The notes under the pieces were generated by a model. The model had not been told where the DNA came from and searched no databases. It worked only from the letters and a program-made list of their open reading frames with translations. A DNA stretch of 64,000 bases from Microbacterium suaedae (GTDB lineage Bacteria; Actinomycetota; Actinomycetes; Actinomycetales; Microbacteriaceae): positions 186,001 to 250,000 of the forward strand of contig NZ_PNFD01000001.1 in assembly GCF_003254645.1 (NCBI RefSeq), read 5' to 3'. The position numbers and the translations under genes are program-made. Below, piece by piece: positions 19,041 through 28,100 of the stretch (its first letter is position 1; the number at the start of each line of letters is the position of its first letter).

Positions 19041-20294
19041 TCACACCGACCGTCGCTCCACGACGAGGCGGATGGCGCGTAGCACGATGCCGATGGCGAC
19101 GACGACGAGACCGCCTGCGACGGACTGCCAGGGCAGCATCGCGGCGAGGCCGACGCAGCCGACGGCGCCCGCGAGCTGCAGCCATCGCGGATAGCGACGC
19201 ACCGCGGATCCCTGCCGCAGGGCCGCGACGTTGGCGATGAAATAGTAGAGCAGCACGCCGAAGGAGCTGAATCCGATGGCGCCCCGCAGATCCGCGAGCG
19301 CGATCACTGCGATGACGACGACCGCGACCGCGATCTCGGCACGGTGGGGCACGCGGGTGCGCGGATGGATCCGGGCGAAGAACCTCGGCAGATCTTCCTC
19401 GCGCGCCATGGCGAGGCTCGTGCGCCCGATCCCAGCGACGAGGGCCAGCAGCGCGCCGAGAGACGCGCACGCCGCCCCCACGCGCACGATCGGCTCGCCC
19501 CAGCCCCACCCGGAAGCCGAGACGACGTCGGCGAGCGGGGCGGACGACGCGGCGGTCGCTGCAGGACCGAGCACGTGCAGCGTCGTCACGGCGATCACCC
19601 CGTACACGACGACCGCGCCGAGGAACGCGAAGACGATCGCACGTGGGATCGTGCGCGCGGGATCCCGCACCTCCTCCCCCATCGTCGCGATCCGCGCGTA
19701 CCCGGCAAAGGCGAAGAACAGCAGCCCAGCCGACTGCAGAATCCCGTACCAGCCGTGTTCGAAGAACCCGGCACCGAGCACGCCGGCCTCCGCGGGCGGG
19801 GCGACCACGCCCGACGCGACGACGAACACGAGCGACATCAGCACGAGAACGACAATGATCTTGGTCGCAAGAGCTGTGCGCGTCACCCCGAGCAGGTTCA
19901 CGATCGTGAGGGCGGCGACCGCCGCGATCGCGATCGGTCGCTCGACGCCCGGAGCGACGTACGCCGCGAACACGAGCGCCATCGCCGCGCAGCTCGCGAT
20001 CTTGCCGATCACGAAGCACCATCCGGCGAGGTATCCCCACCAGGCGCCGAGTTCGGCGCGCCCGTACGCGTACGTACCTCCCGCGACGGGATGCACCGCC
20101 GCGAGCTGCGCCGAGCTCGTCGCGTTGCAGAACGCGACGAAGGCCGCGAGCACGAGCCCGATGAGGAGACCGGATCCGGCTGCAGCCGCGGCGGGGGCGA
20201 AGACGGCGAAGACTCCCGCGCCGATCATCGACCCGAGTCCGATCGCGACAGCATCGGCGAGCCCGAGACGGCGGGCGAGCCCAGAGGACGACAT
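19041..20294 (-). CDS. APC-family amino-acid permease
   Basis: A 417-residue polytopic transporter of the amino acid-polyamine-organocation superfamily. The N-terminus has the substrate-binding unwound helix motif IGLGSMIGAGVFAVFAPAA, followed by AVHPVAGGTYAYGRAELG and later FAFAGYARIATMGEEVRDPA, all diagnostic. About twelve helices are visible. The ATG lies six bases after TACGAT, which supports a leaderless start. The substrate cannot be predicted; neighbours are unrelated. A 200-base region containing a palindromic repeat separates it from the divergent DUF1648 gene. Confidence 0.9.
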   Translation of the reverse strand: MSSSGLARRLGLADAVAIGLGSMIGAGVFAVFAPAAAAAGSGLLIGLVLAAFVAFCNATSSAQLAAVHPVAGGTYAYGRAELGAWWGYLAGWCFVIGKIASCAAMALVFAAYVAPGVERPIAIAAVAALTIVNLLGVTRTALATKIIVVLVLMSLVFVVASGVVAPPAEAGVLGAGFFEHGWYGILQSAGLLFFAFAGYARIATMGEEVRDPARTIPRAIVFAFLGAVVVYGVIAVTTLHVLGPAATAASSAPLADVVSASGWGWGEPIVRVGAACASLGALLALVAGIGRTSLAMAREEDLPRFFARIHPRTRVPHRAEIAVAVVVIAVIALADLRGAIGFSSFGVLLYYFIANVAALRQGSAVRRYPRWLQLAGAVGCVGLAAMLPWQSVAGGLVVVAIGIVLRAIRLVVERRSV

Positions 20295-20366
20295 ATCGGG
20301 ATCGTATCGACTCGCATCCCGCCGAATACGGGCGCCACGCGCCCCGGAAGCCGACGTTCACTCACC

Positions 20367-20460
20367 GTTCGCCGGGCGTCTGACATTCGCGCGAGATGCT
20401 GACGAGAATCCGGATCGCGTCAGGCGCTCGGCGGGAGGTCAGTCGCTCGGCACACCGCGG
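20367..20460. repeat. 94-bp stem-loop element, copy 1
   Basis: This 94-base segment is repeated without gaps at 21516-21609, with about 78 of 94 positions identical by eye. GCCGGGCGTCTGA at its left can pair with TCAGGCGCTCGGC about 37 bases on (two positions as G-T wobbles); a second similar arm, TCAGTCGCTCGGC, follows after seven bases. It lies between the APC permease and DUF1648 start codons. Confidence 0.75.
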
Positions 20461-20494
20461 CGCCTCCCCGCGGCGACCCATATGCTGAGTCGCG

Positions 20495-21493
20495 ATGACT
20501 CGCCGCTCTCCTGCCGCCGGTCGCCGATTCCGTCTCGTCGCCGTATGGCTGCCGACTGCCGTCACCGCGCTCGCCGTCAGCGTTCAGTTGGTCGCGCTTC
20601 CGTTCGCGCCGATCACCATCGCCGTGCACTGGTCGCTCACCGGGACGCCCGACGGCTTCGGCTCGCCGTGGAGCTCCGTCGCCGTGACTGCTGCCGTCGG
20701 GTTCGGGATCACCGCGCTTTTCGCGGCCTTCGCCATCTTCGACATCCGCCCCGATCATCAGGCCCCCGCCCATCGGCTGCTCGCCGGATCGACGTGGTTC
20801 GTCGTCGCGATGATGTGCGCACTGACCACGACGACCTTCCTCCAGCAGATCGGGGCCGCAGACGCCAGCGATGCGCCGAACGTCCTGCCGATCCTCGCTA
20901 TGAGCCTCGCGACAGGCTTCGCAGGCGCCGTTCTCGCCTCCGTCGCGGTCTCGGATCCTTCGGCTCAGGCGCGCCCTGCGGATCCGCGCGAGCTCTCCCC
21001 CGCACAGACGGTCCAGTGGTTCGGCACGGCGCGGCGAAGCCGAGCGGACCCATCACTCGCTCTCTTCGCTTTGGTACTCGGCGCCTTCTCCGCCTTCGGT
21101 CTGACGATCGCCGCGACGGGCGGTTCATCGTGGTGGTTGCAGGCCCTGCTCCTCGCGATCGGCGCGGTGTCCCTGCCCGCGATGCTCGAGCTCCGAGTGC
21201 GCATCGACGCACGCGGCCTGCTCGTGCGTTCGCCGATCGGGTTTCCCCGGATCCACATCCGCCTCGATGAGATCGAGGGCGTCGAGGAACTCGACGTCAA
21301 TCCCGTGGCGAGCTACGGCAAGCTCGGCTGGAGCACGAAGTTGGCGCTGCCGGAGGACGCGGCCGCGATCCGAAAGGGACGGGCGCTCCGAGTCGGCCGA
21401 CGCGACCGCACCCCGCTCGTCGTGACGGTGGACGATGCGGGCACGGCAGCAGCCGTGCTCGAGGCGCAGCTCGCCGCCGAACGCCACGGCTGA
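20495..21493 (+). CDS. DUF1648 domain membrane protein with PH-like C-terminus
   Basis: A 332-residue membrane protein. The N-terminal ITIAVHWSLTGTPDGFGSPW is the DUF1648 signature, and several hydrophobic helices follow (residues 15-40, 60-80, 95-115, 140-160, 195-235). The C-terminal soluble region (LLVRSPIGFPRIHIRLDEIE, SYGKLGWSTKLALPE) is paralogous to the short membrane protein at 18167. Function unknown; DUF1648 proteins often accompany GntR/YtrA regulators, and here such a regulator is about 1.5 kb away with the shorter paralogue. A TATGCT box lies eight bases before the ATG. It is flanked on both sides by copies of a 94-bp stem-loop element. Confidence 0.8.
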   Translation: MTRRSPAAGRRFRLVAVWLPTAVTALAVSVQLVALPFAPITIAVHWSLTGTPDGFGSPWSSVAVTAAVGFGITALFAAFAIFDIRPDHQAPAHRLLAGSTWFVVAMMCALTTTTFLQQIGAADASDAPNVLPILAMSLATGFAGAVLASVAVSDPSAQARPADPRELSPAQTVQWFGTARRSRADPSLALFALVLGAFSAFGLTIAATGGSSWWLQALLLAIGAVSLPAMLELRVRIDARGLLVRSPIGFPRIHIRLDEIEGVEELDVNPVASYGKLGWSTKLALPEDAAAIRKGRALRVGRRDRTPLVVTVDDAGTAAAVLEAQLAAERHG

Positions 21494-21515
21494 CGACCGT
21501 GCACGCTTCGCATGT

Positions 21516-21609
21516 GTTCGCCGAGCGCCTGAGCTGCACACGAGATGCCGACGAATCGCCCGATCGCGTCAGGCACTCGGCGGGAGGTCAGTCGCTCGGC
21601 ACACCGCCG
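21516..21609. repeat. 94-bp stem-loop element, copy 2
   Basis: Second copy of the element at 20367, in the same orientation. Its left arm GCCGAGCGCCTGA pairs with TCAGGCACTCGGC (one C-A mismatch) or with TCAGTCGCTCGGC. It ends two bases before the hisS stop codon on the other strand, so it forms the 3' flank of both hisS and the DUF1648 gene and may terminate transcription. Confidence 0.75.
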
Positions 21610-21611
21610 CG

Positions 21612-22889
21612 TCAGCCGAGGGGCTTGAGCTCGAGCTCGGTTTGACCAGCCGCGACGGTCGCGAACTCGACGTAGCCGTCGGCCTCAGCGCGGTCGAGGA
21701 CACCCGTGAGGTTGCGCGGACGCTTCTCCAGCCGCACGCGCGCCCCTCCGGAGACGAGCGCGGCCTTGTGCGCCAACAGCTCCGACACAGGCACGTCCTT
21801 GTCGTGCACGAGCACGACGGCGCGCGGGCCGTCATCTTCCCCGGCAGAGACGAGGTCGACGATCCGCTCGAAACCGATCGAGAACCCGACCGCCGGCACC
21901 TCCTGGCCGAGGAATCGCCCGACCATGCCGTCGTAGCGACCGCCGCCGCCGAGTGAGTACGAGACCGAGGGGTGCGCGATCTCGAAGATCGTGCCCGTGT
22001 AGTAGCCCATGCCGCGCACGAGGAACGGATCGAACTGCAGCGGCGTCGCCGCGTCGCCGCGGGCGGCACGGACGGAGTCTCCGATGCCGACGAGGTGCTC
22101 GACGATCTCGTCGGGGATCCCCGCGGGCAGGAGCGCGCGGATCTGCTCGGCGCCGAACTCCGATCCGTCTACCTCAGGAAGATCCACGAGGAACGTCTCG
22201 AGCGCCGACACTGCTGCCTCGGCCCCACCGCGCTCGCGCAACTCGGCCGCGACTCCCGAAGCGCCGATCTTGTCGAGCTTGTCGATGGTGATGAGCACGC
22301 CCGGGCGATCGGCCTCGGGGAACCCGAAGACGTCGAGCATCGCGTCGAGCGCACGCCGGTCGTTGATCCGCACGCTCGCCCCCGCGAGCCCGAGCGCGTC
22401 GAGTGCGTCGAGCGTCGCCGTGATGAGCTCGGCTTCGGCGCGGCTCGTCGCATCGCCCATGATGTCGATGTCGCACTGCATGAACTGGCGATAGCGCCCC
22501 TTCTGCGGCCGTTCCGCGCGCCACACGGGCGCGATCTGGATCGCGCGGAAAACGGTCGGCAGCTCGGCGCGATGCGAGGCGTAGAAGCGCGACAGCGGCA
22601 CCGTGAGGTCGTATCGTAGCCCGAGATCGGCGAGGGCGGCGGGGTCGTCGGCGCCCGCACGGATCTTCTCGGCATCGAGCCCGCGACGCATGATGCTGAA
22701 GGCGAGCTTCTCGTTATCGCCGCCGACACCGGCATGCAGACGCGAGTACTCCTCCATGACGGGCGTCTCGATCTCGTCGAAGCCGTGCGCGCGGTAGCGC
22801 TCGCGGATCACGGCGAGCACGCGCTCGCGTCGGGCCTTGTCAGCGGGGAGAAAGTCGCGCATTCCGCGCGGCGGGTTCACGGTTGCCAT
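21612..22889 (-). CDS. hisS: Histidine--tRNA ligase
   Basis: Class II aminoacyl-tRNA synthetase of 425 residues charging tRNA-His. The N-terminus PRGMRDFLPADKARRE, motif 2 region RAERPQKGRYRQFMQCDIDI near residue 118 and GGGRYDGMVGRFLG (histidine A-type box) near residue 315 are clear. The C-terminal anticodon-binding domain (VLVHDKDVPVSELLAHKAAL) is complete. It is downstream of mazG on the same strand but separated by 224 bases of repeat-containing DNA, so it may have its own promoter. No T-box-like leader is visible. Confidence 0.97.
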   Translation of the reverse strand: MATVNPPRGMRDFLPADKARRERVLAVIRERYRAHGFDEIETPVMEEYSRLHAGVGGDNEKLAFSIMRRGLDAEKIRAGADDPAALADLGLRYDLTVPLSRFYASHRAELPTVFRAIQIAPVWRAERPQKGRYRQFMQCDIDIMGDATSRAEAELITATLDALDALGLAGASVRINDRRALDAMLDVFGFPEADRPGVLITIDKLDKIGASGVAAELRERGGAEAAVSALETFLVDLPEVDGSEFGAEQIRALLPAGIPDEIVEHLVGIGDSVRAARGDAATPLQFDPFLVRGMGYYTGTIFEIAHPSVSYSLGGGGRYDGMVGRFLGQEVPAVGFSIGFERIVDLVSAGEDDGPRAVVLVHDKDVPVSELLAHKAALVSGGARVRLEKRPRNLTGVLDRAEADGYVEFATVAAGQTELELKPLG

Positions 22890-23113
22890 AGGGGATCCAT
22901 TCTTTCACCCCGAAGTCGATCGACCGCCCCCCGGCGCCTTCCGGAGGAATATCACGCTCGGGAGGGCCCATCCCGCCATTCCTTCCTCCGCACCGCGGAT
23001 CCCCTCCGACATGCGCACACGGATCCTCCCCAACGCGCACCCCAGACCCCCTCCGACATGCGCACACGGACCCTCCCCAATGTGCGCGCGGAGATCCTCC
23101 GACGACCGGCGCG
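22890..23113. repeat. Intergenic repeats between hisS and mazG
   Basis: This 224-base non-coding stretch contains two tandem 47-base units starting with CCTCCGACATGCGCACACGG at 23001 and 23048. To their left, at 22943-22970, is GGAGGAATATCACGCT followed by CGGGAGGGCCCA, which resembles the core of the repeats on both sides of the AbiEi/DUF559 gene near 35.7 and 37.2 kb (GGAGGAGA, 8-12 bases, CGGAGGAYCCA). No convincing coding frame is seen. Confidence 0.7.
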
Positions 23114-23776
23114 CTACTCGGCCGCGCGCACCTCTTCGGAGAACGCACGGACGCGACCGCGCAGCGCGCGCTCGGCGTCCCAGCCACGTTGGCGCGCGAG
23201 CGCGACGAGCCCGAGGATCGTCTCACCGAGCTCTTCTTCCGACTGCGGCAGAAGATCCTCGCCATCGGCCTGCTCGAGAGCCTCGACCGCCTGGATCTCC
23301 TCGGCGTACGACAGCCCGGCGCCCACCTTCTCGCCCTTGCCGAGAACCTTCTGAGCGAGAGCAAGGGCGGGCATTCCGGCCGGCACGCCATCGAGCACGG
23401 AGGTGCGCTCGCGCTTCTCCGCGGCCTTGGCCGCGTTCCACAGCTCGATCACGCGCTCGGGCGTCTCGGCCGTCTCACCCGCGAACACGTGCGGGTGACG
23501 GTGGATCATCTTCTGGGCGAGATCGCCGGCCACATCGTCGATCGTGAACTCATCCGACACGACGGAATGGAGCAGAATCTGCCACAGAACGTCGCCGAGC
23601 TCCTCACGGAGTGCGTCGGCGGACCCCGATTCGACGGCGTCGATCACCTCGGCTGCCTCTTCCGTGAGATACGGCACGAGCTTCTCGTGCGTCAGCTCCC
23701 GCGACCACACGCACTCGGCGTGCACCCGATCCGCCACCTCGGCCGCTTGCCGCAGCCCATCGCCTGCCCCAGTCAC
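23114..23776 (-). CDS. mazG: Nucleoside triphosphate pyrophosphohydrolase MazG
   Basis: A 220-residue all-alpha NTP pyrophosphohydrolase that cleaves nucleoside triphosphates, including damaged ones, to monophosphates. The metal-binding pattern EEAAE near residue 39 with EELGD near residue 59 is present, followed by HRHPHVF and an actinobacterial C-terminal half with SEEELGETILGLVALARQRG. Start is a GTG. In actinobacteria mazG normally follows mfd; here nhaA and a long palindrome lie between mfd and mazG. Confidence 0.93.
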   Translation of the reverse strand: MTGAGDGLRQAAEVADRVHAECVWSRELTHEKLVPYLTEEAAEVIDAVESGSADALREELGDVLWQILLHSVVSDEFTIDDVAGDLAQKMIHRHPHVFAGETAETPERVIELWNAAKAAEKRERTSVLDGVPAGMPALALAQKVLGKGEKVGAGLSYAEEIQAVEALEQADGEDLLPQSEEELGETILGLVALARQRGWDAERALRGRVRAFSEEVRAAE

Positions 23777-23814
23777 AGGTCTACCCTGCCACTGATCGTA
23801 CGTGTCCCCGACAC

Positions 23815-23875
23815 GTCCGCACGTCTTCCCCGGGTCGGGCGCAATTCGCTGCGGACTCGGGGAAGACGTGCGGAC
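23815..23875. repeat. Long intergenic palindrome, family A (copy 1), likely nhaA terminator
   Basis: A 17-bp perfect inverted repeat (arms 23815-23831 and 23859-23875), extendable inward by about five pairs with one G-T wobble, around the centre GCAATTCGC. It lies directly after the nhaA stop. The sequence matches the palindrome at 63482-63540, with paired substitutions that keep the stem intact. Confidence 0.85.
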
Positions 23876-23884
23876 TCGGGCGCG

Positions 23885-25036
23885 TCAGGCGTCGACGGCG
23901 GCGCGGCGGTAGCTGCGCGCGCGAGCCGCGACGAAGATCGCCGCCAGCACGAGCGAGATGAGGGATCCGAGCAGCACGCCGATCACGGCCTCGTCGGCGA
24001 CCGTCGGGTCGTCGAACGCGAGGCGCGATAGCAGAAGCGACACGGTGAAGCCGATGCCGCCGAGCGCGGCTGCCGGCAGGATGTCGGCGACAAACAACTC
24101 GGGCTTCTCGCCCTTCTTTCTGCCGACGAACATCGCCAGCCAGCCGAACAGAGTGATGCCGATCAGCTTCCCGACCGGCAGTGCCACGAGGATGCCCCAG
24201 AGCGCGGGCGAGATCTCGTCGATGGACACCTGCGGGATAGCGACGAGGGCCGAGAAGAACGCGAAGATCGGCAGGATCACGGCGTTCGTCCACGGCTCGA
24301 GCGCGTGGCGGGCGTGCATACCCTCGTCCTGACGGATCACGAGGCCAAGGAGCACTCCCGCGATCGTCGCGTGCACCCCCGAGAGGTAGATGAACGCCCA
24401 GGCAACGAGTGCGACCACGATCATGAGCGGCACGATCACGGCCTGATTCTCGCGAGAGCGCATGCGGCTGAGGATCGCGAAGACGACGACGCTCGCGATG
24501 CCGAGTCCGAGCATCAGGAAGTCGAGATCGGTCGCGAAGAGAACCGCGATGAACACGATGCCGACGATGTCGTCGATGATCGCGAGCGCGAGAAGAAAGA
24601 CGCGCACCTTGGTCGGCAGGCCCTTGCCGAACATCGCGAGCACGCCGAGCGCGAACGCGATATCCGTCGCCGTCGGGATCGGCCAGCCGGCCGCCGTCTC
24701 GGAGCCCCCGGCGATCAGCAGGTAGACCGCGATCGGCACGATGACACCACCTGCGGCGGCGATCGCGGGCTTGATCGCCTTGGCCGCGCTGTTGAGCTGA
24801 CCACGCGTCATCTCGTACTGCAGCTCGACCGCGACGCCGAAGAAGAACACCGCCAGCAGCAGGTCCGCGACCCAGTGCGAGAGCGACAGGTGGAGCCCGA
24901 GCGACTCGGGACCGATCTCTGTGTGGCTCCAGTGGATGATCTCGTCACCGAACGGGAGATTGGCGAAGAGCAGGCCCAGCGCGGCGGCGCCGAGCAGGAG
25001 GAACGCGGGAAAGCGCTCGGAACGAAGGAGGTGCAT
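23885..25036 (-). CDS. nhaA: Na+/H+ antiporter NhaA
   Basis: A 383-residue secondary transporter that exports sodium in exchange for protons. The helix IV/V core PTATDIAFALGVLAMFGKGL and LALAIIDDIVGIVFIAVLF supply the substrate-binding Asp pair. VHATIAGVLLGLVIR and GGIGFTVSLLLSRLAF are further family marks. I choose the ATG at 25036, which follows AGG by five bases and gives the family's usual N-terminus (LLRSERFPAFLLLGAA). In-frame starts at 25072 and 25117 are possible. A TAAGGT box at 25116-25121 would start the mRNA near 25108, leaving a 5' leader of about 70 bases. It separates mfd from mazG. Confidence 0.93.
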   Translation of the reverse strand: MHLLRSERFPAFLLLGAAALGLLFANLPFGDEIIHWSHTEIGPESLGLHLSLSHWVADLLLAVFFFGVAVELQYEMTRGQLNSAAKAIKPAIAAAGGVIVPIAVYLLIAGGSETAAGWPIPTATDIAFALGVLAMFGKGLPTKVRVFLLALAIIDDIVGIVFIAVLFATDLDFLMLGLGIASVVVFAILSRMRSRENQAVIVPLMIVVALVAWAFIYLSGVHATIAGVLLGLVIRQDEGMHARHALEPWTNAVILPIFAFFSALVAIPQVSIDEISPALWGILVALPVGKLIGITLFGWLAMFVGRKKGEKPELFVADILPAAALGGIGFTVSLLLSRLAFDDPTVADEAVIGVLLGSLISLVLAAIFVAARARSYRRAAVDA

Positions 25037-25149
25037 CAATACCTTTCGGATCGTCAGAGGATCGCGAACCATGAAGACTCGCGACGCCGACCAGACTTCC
25101 CGGCACACCGATTCCACCTTATCGGCACGTGCCGTTCTGGCCTGTCAGA

Positions 25150-28100
25150 TTACTGGGCCGCTGCGTCTTTCGCAGGCCCCGCGTCCACATGGGTGGGCAG
25201 TGGGAAGATCGCGTCGAGCAGTTGGCCCACCCAGGTAACGAGGCCGGTGTCGTCGAGCGACGCCCCGCCTGCCTGCGGCAAGGGAACAAGGAGTGCGTCT
25301 CCGCCCGCGACGATCTTCGCGCCCGGGTGAAGCCGCTTCAGCCGCACCTGCATCGAATCGGGCAGGGCGGCCGGTGCGATGCGCAGGTTCTTCCCCATTG
25401 CGACGACGTCGGTCAGTTGCGACTGCGCGGCGCGGCGGCGCAGGCGCGCGACCCGCACGAGGCCGTCGACCGTCGCCGGCGGCTCACCGTACCGGTCGGT
25501 CAGCTCGTCGACGACGAGGTCGATCGCGTCGTCGGACGCCTGCGCCGTCGCAGCCGCCGAGAGCTTCTGATAGGCCTCGAGGCGCAGCCGCTCGCTGTCG
25601 ATGTAGTCGTCGGGGATCCGCGCCTCGATCGGCAGCTCGAGCCGCAGCTCGACGGGCCCGTCGTTGTCCTCGCCCCGGAACTCGCTCACGGCCTCGCCGA
25701 TCATGCGCAGATACAGGTCGAAGCCGACACCTTCGATGTGCCCGGCCTGCTCGGCTCCGAGCAGGTTTCCGGCGCCGCGCAGCTCGAGGTCCTTCATCGC
25801 CACCTGGATCCCGCTCCCGAGATCGTTGTGCACGGCGATCGTCTCGAGCCGGTCGGCGGCCGTCTCGCTCAGGGGCTTGGTCTCGTCGTAGACGAAGTAG
25901 GCGTAGGCGCGTTCACGCCCGCGCCCCACGCGCCCACGCAGCTGGTGCAGCTGTGCGAGACCGTACTTGTCGGCACGGTCGATGATGATCGTGTTCGCAT
26001 TCTGGATGTCGATGCCGGTTTCGATGATCGTCGTGCACACGAGCACGTCGAACTTCCGCTCCCAGAAATCGTCGACGACCTGCTCGAGCTGCCCCTCGCT
26101 CATCTTCCCGTGCGCGACGGCGACGCGCGCCTCGGGAACGAGCTCGGCGAGGTGATTCGCGAGCTTCTGGATGCTCGTCACGCGGTTGTGCACGTAGAAC
26201 ACCTGCCCCTCACGCAGCATCTCGCGCCGGATCGCGGCCGCGATCTGCTTGTCGTTCGACGGACCGACGTACGACAGGATCGGATGGCGCTCCTCGGGCG
26301 GCGTCGCGAGCGTCGACATCTCGCGGATCCCCGTCACCGCCATCTCGAGTGTGCGGGGAATGGGTGTCGCGCTCATCGCGAGGATGTCGACGTTCGTCTT
26401 GAGCTTCTTCAGGGCATCCTTGTGCTCGACGCCGAAGCGCTGCTCCTCGTCGACGATCAGGAGCCCGAGGTCCTTGAAGATCACGCCCTGCGTGAGGATC
26501 CGGTGCGTGCCGATGACCATGTCGACGGATCCATCGGCGAGGCCGCGGATCGTCTCCCGCGCCTGCGTATCGGTCTGGAATCGACTGAGCGCCTTGACGG
26601 TCACGGGGAAGCCCGCGAAACGATCGGCGAACGTCTCGAGATGCTGTTTCACGAGGAGCGTCGTCGGCACGAGCATCGCGACCTGCTTGCCGTCCTGGAT
26701 CGCCTTGAAGGCGGCACGCACGGCAACCTCGGTCTTGCCGAAGCCGACGTCGCCCGACAGAAGGCGGTCCATCGGGATCTCGCGCTCCATATCGCGCTTG
26801 ATCTCATCGATCGTCTGCAGCTGGTCAGGTGTCTCGGCGAAGGCGAAGGCCTCTTCGAGCTCGCGCTGCCAGGGCGTGTCGGCGCCGAAGGCATGCCCCT
26901 TCGATGCCATGCGCGCCGAGTACAGCTTCACGAGCTCGACCGCGATGTCCCGGACCGCCCGCCGCGCCTTCTTCTTCGCCTGCGACCAGTCGGATCCGCC
27001 CATCTTCGACAGCTGCGGGCTCTCGCCGCCGACATACTTCGACAGCAGATCGAGCTGGTCGGTCGGGACGAACAGCTTGTCGCCGGGATAGCCGCGCTTC
27101 GACGGCGCGTACTCGAGCACGACATAGTCGCGCGTCGTCTTCTGGGCATTTCGGCCGCCAGTCGTCACCTCGCGCTGCACCATCTCGACGAAGCGCCCGA
27201 TCCCATGCGTCGCGTGGACGACGGGGTCGCCGGGCTTCAGCTGCAGCGGATCGACGACGTTTCGGCGCCGCGACGCGAGCTTCTTGGGCCCCTGCTGGTG
27301 TCCCGTCGCCGCGCGGCCGTAGAACTCCGATTCCGTGAGCACGGCGAGCTTCGCCTCGTCCGAGCTGAATCCCCGCTCCACCTCGGCGCACACGAGCGAG
27401 ACGACGCCCTTATCGGGGGCCGCATCCAGGTCGTCGACGATGCGCGCCGCGACGCCCTTCTCGCTGAGCACATCGCGCGCTCGCTCGACGAGTCCGGAGC
27501 CCGCGGCCGCGAGAACGACGGCCCACCCGTCGCGCACCAGCCCTTCCACGTGCTCCGTCGCGCCCTCCACGTTCCCCTGAAAAGACGGGATCGCGTCGCC
27601 TGCGACGCGCGTCGGCGCGCCCCCGATCGACACACGATCAGCGGCGTCCGCAAGCTCTGCTTCGATCGCGCCGAGACCCGAGTCGAACGGGCTCAGCGTC
27701 CACCAGACACCACCAGCTTCGCGCGCCGCTTCACGCAGATCGTCGAGGGCGAAGAAACCACCCGACGACAGGTCGACGGGCGCTTCCCCGCCGGCCGTGG
27801 CAGCGCTCCAGGCGGCCTCGAGAAACTCGGCGTTCGTCTCCGCGAGGCTCACGGCCCGAGAAACAGCCCGCTCGGGATCCACGAGGGCGACGGCCGCGCC
27901 ATCCGGCACGTAGTCGATGAACGACAGCAGAGGCCCCGCGACGAGATTGGACAGCGACTCCATCCCCTCTGCGGGGATCCCCTCGGCCATCTTCTCGAGG
28001 ATCTGCGCGATGCCGGGGTACTCGCCCTGGAGTTCGCGGGCGCGCTGCCGCACCTCGGGAGTGAGCAGCAGTTCCCGGCTCGCCGTGAGTTCGACGCGGT

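Noticed and set aside
20367..21609. The 94-bp pair as terminal repeats of an insertion sequence
   Set aside because: They are direct, not inverted, and the gene between them is a membrane protein rather than a transposase.
22890..22920. T-box or attenuator leader before hisS or metG
   Set aside because: No T-box consensus, specifier hairpin or leader peptide could be seen; metG looks leaderless.
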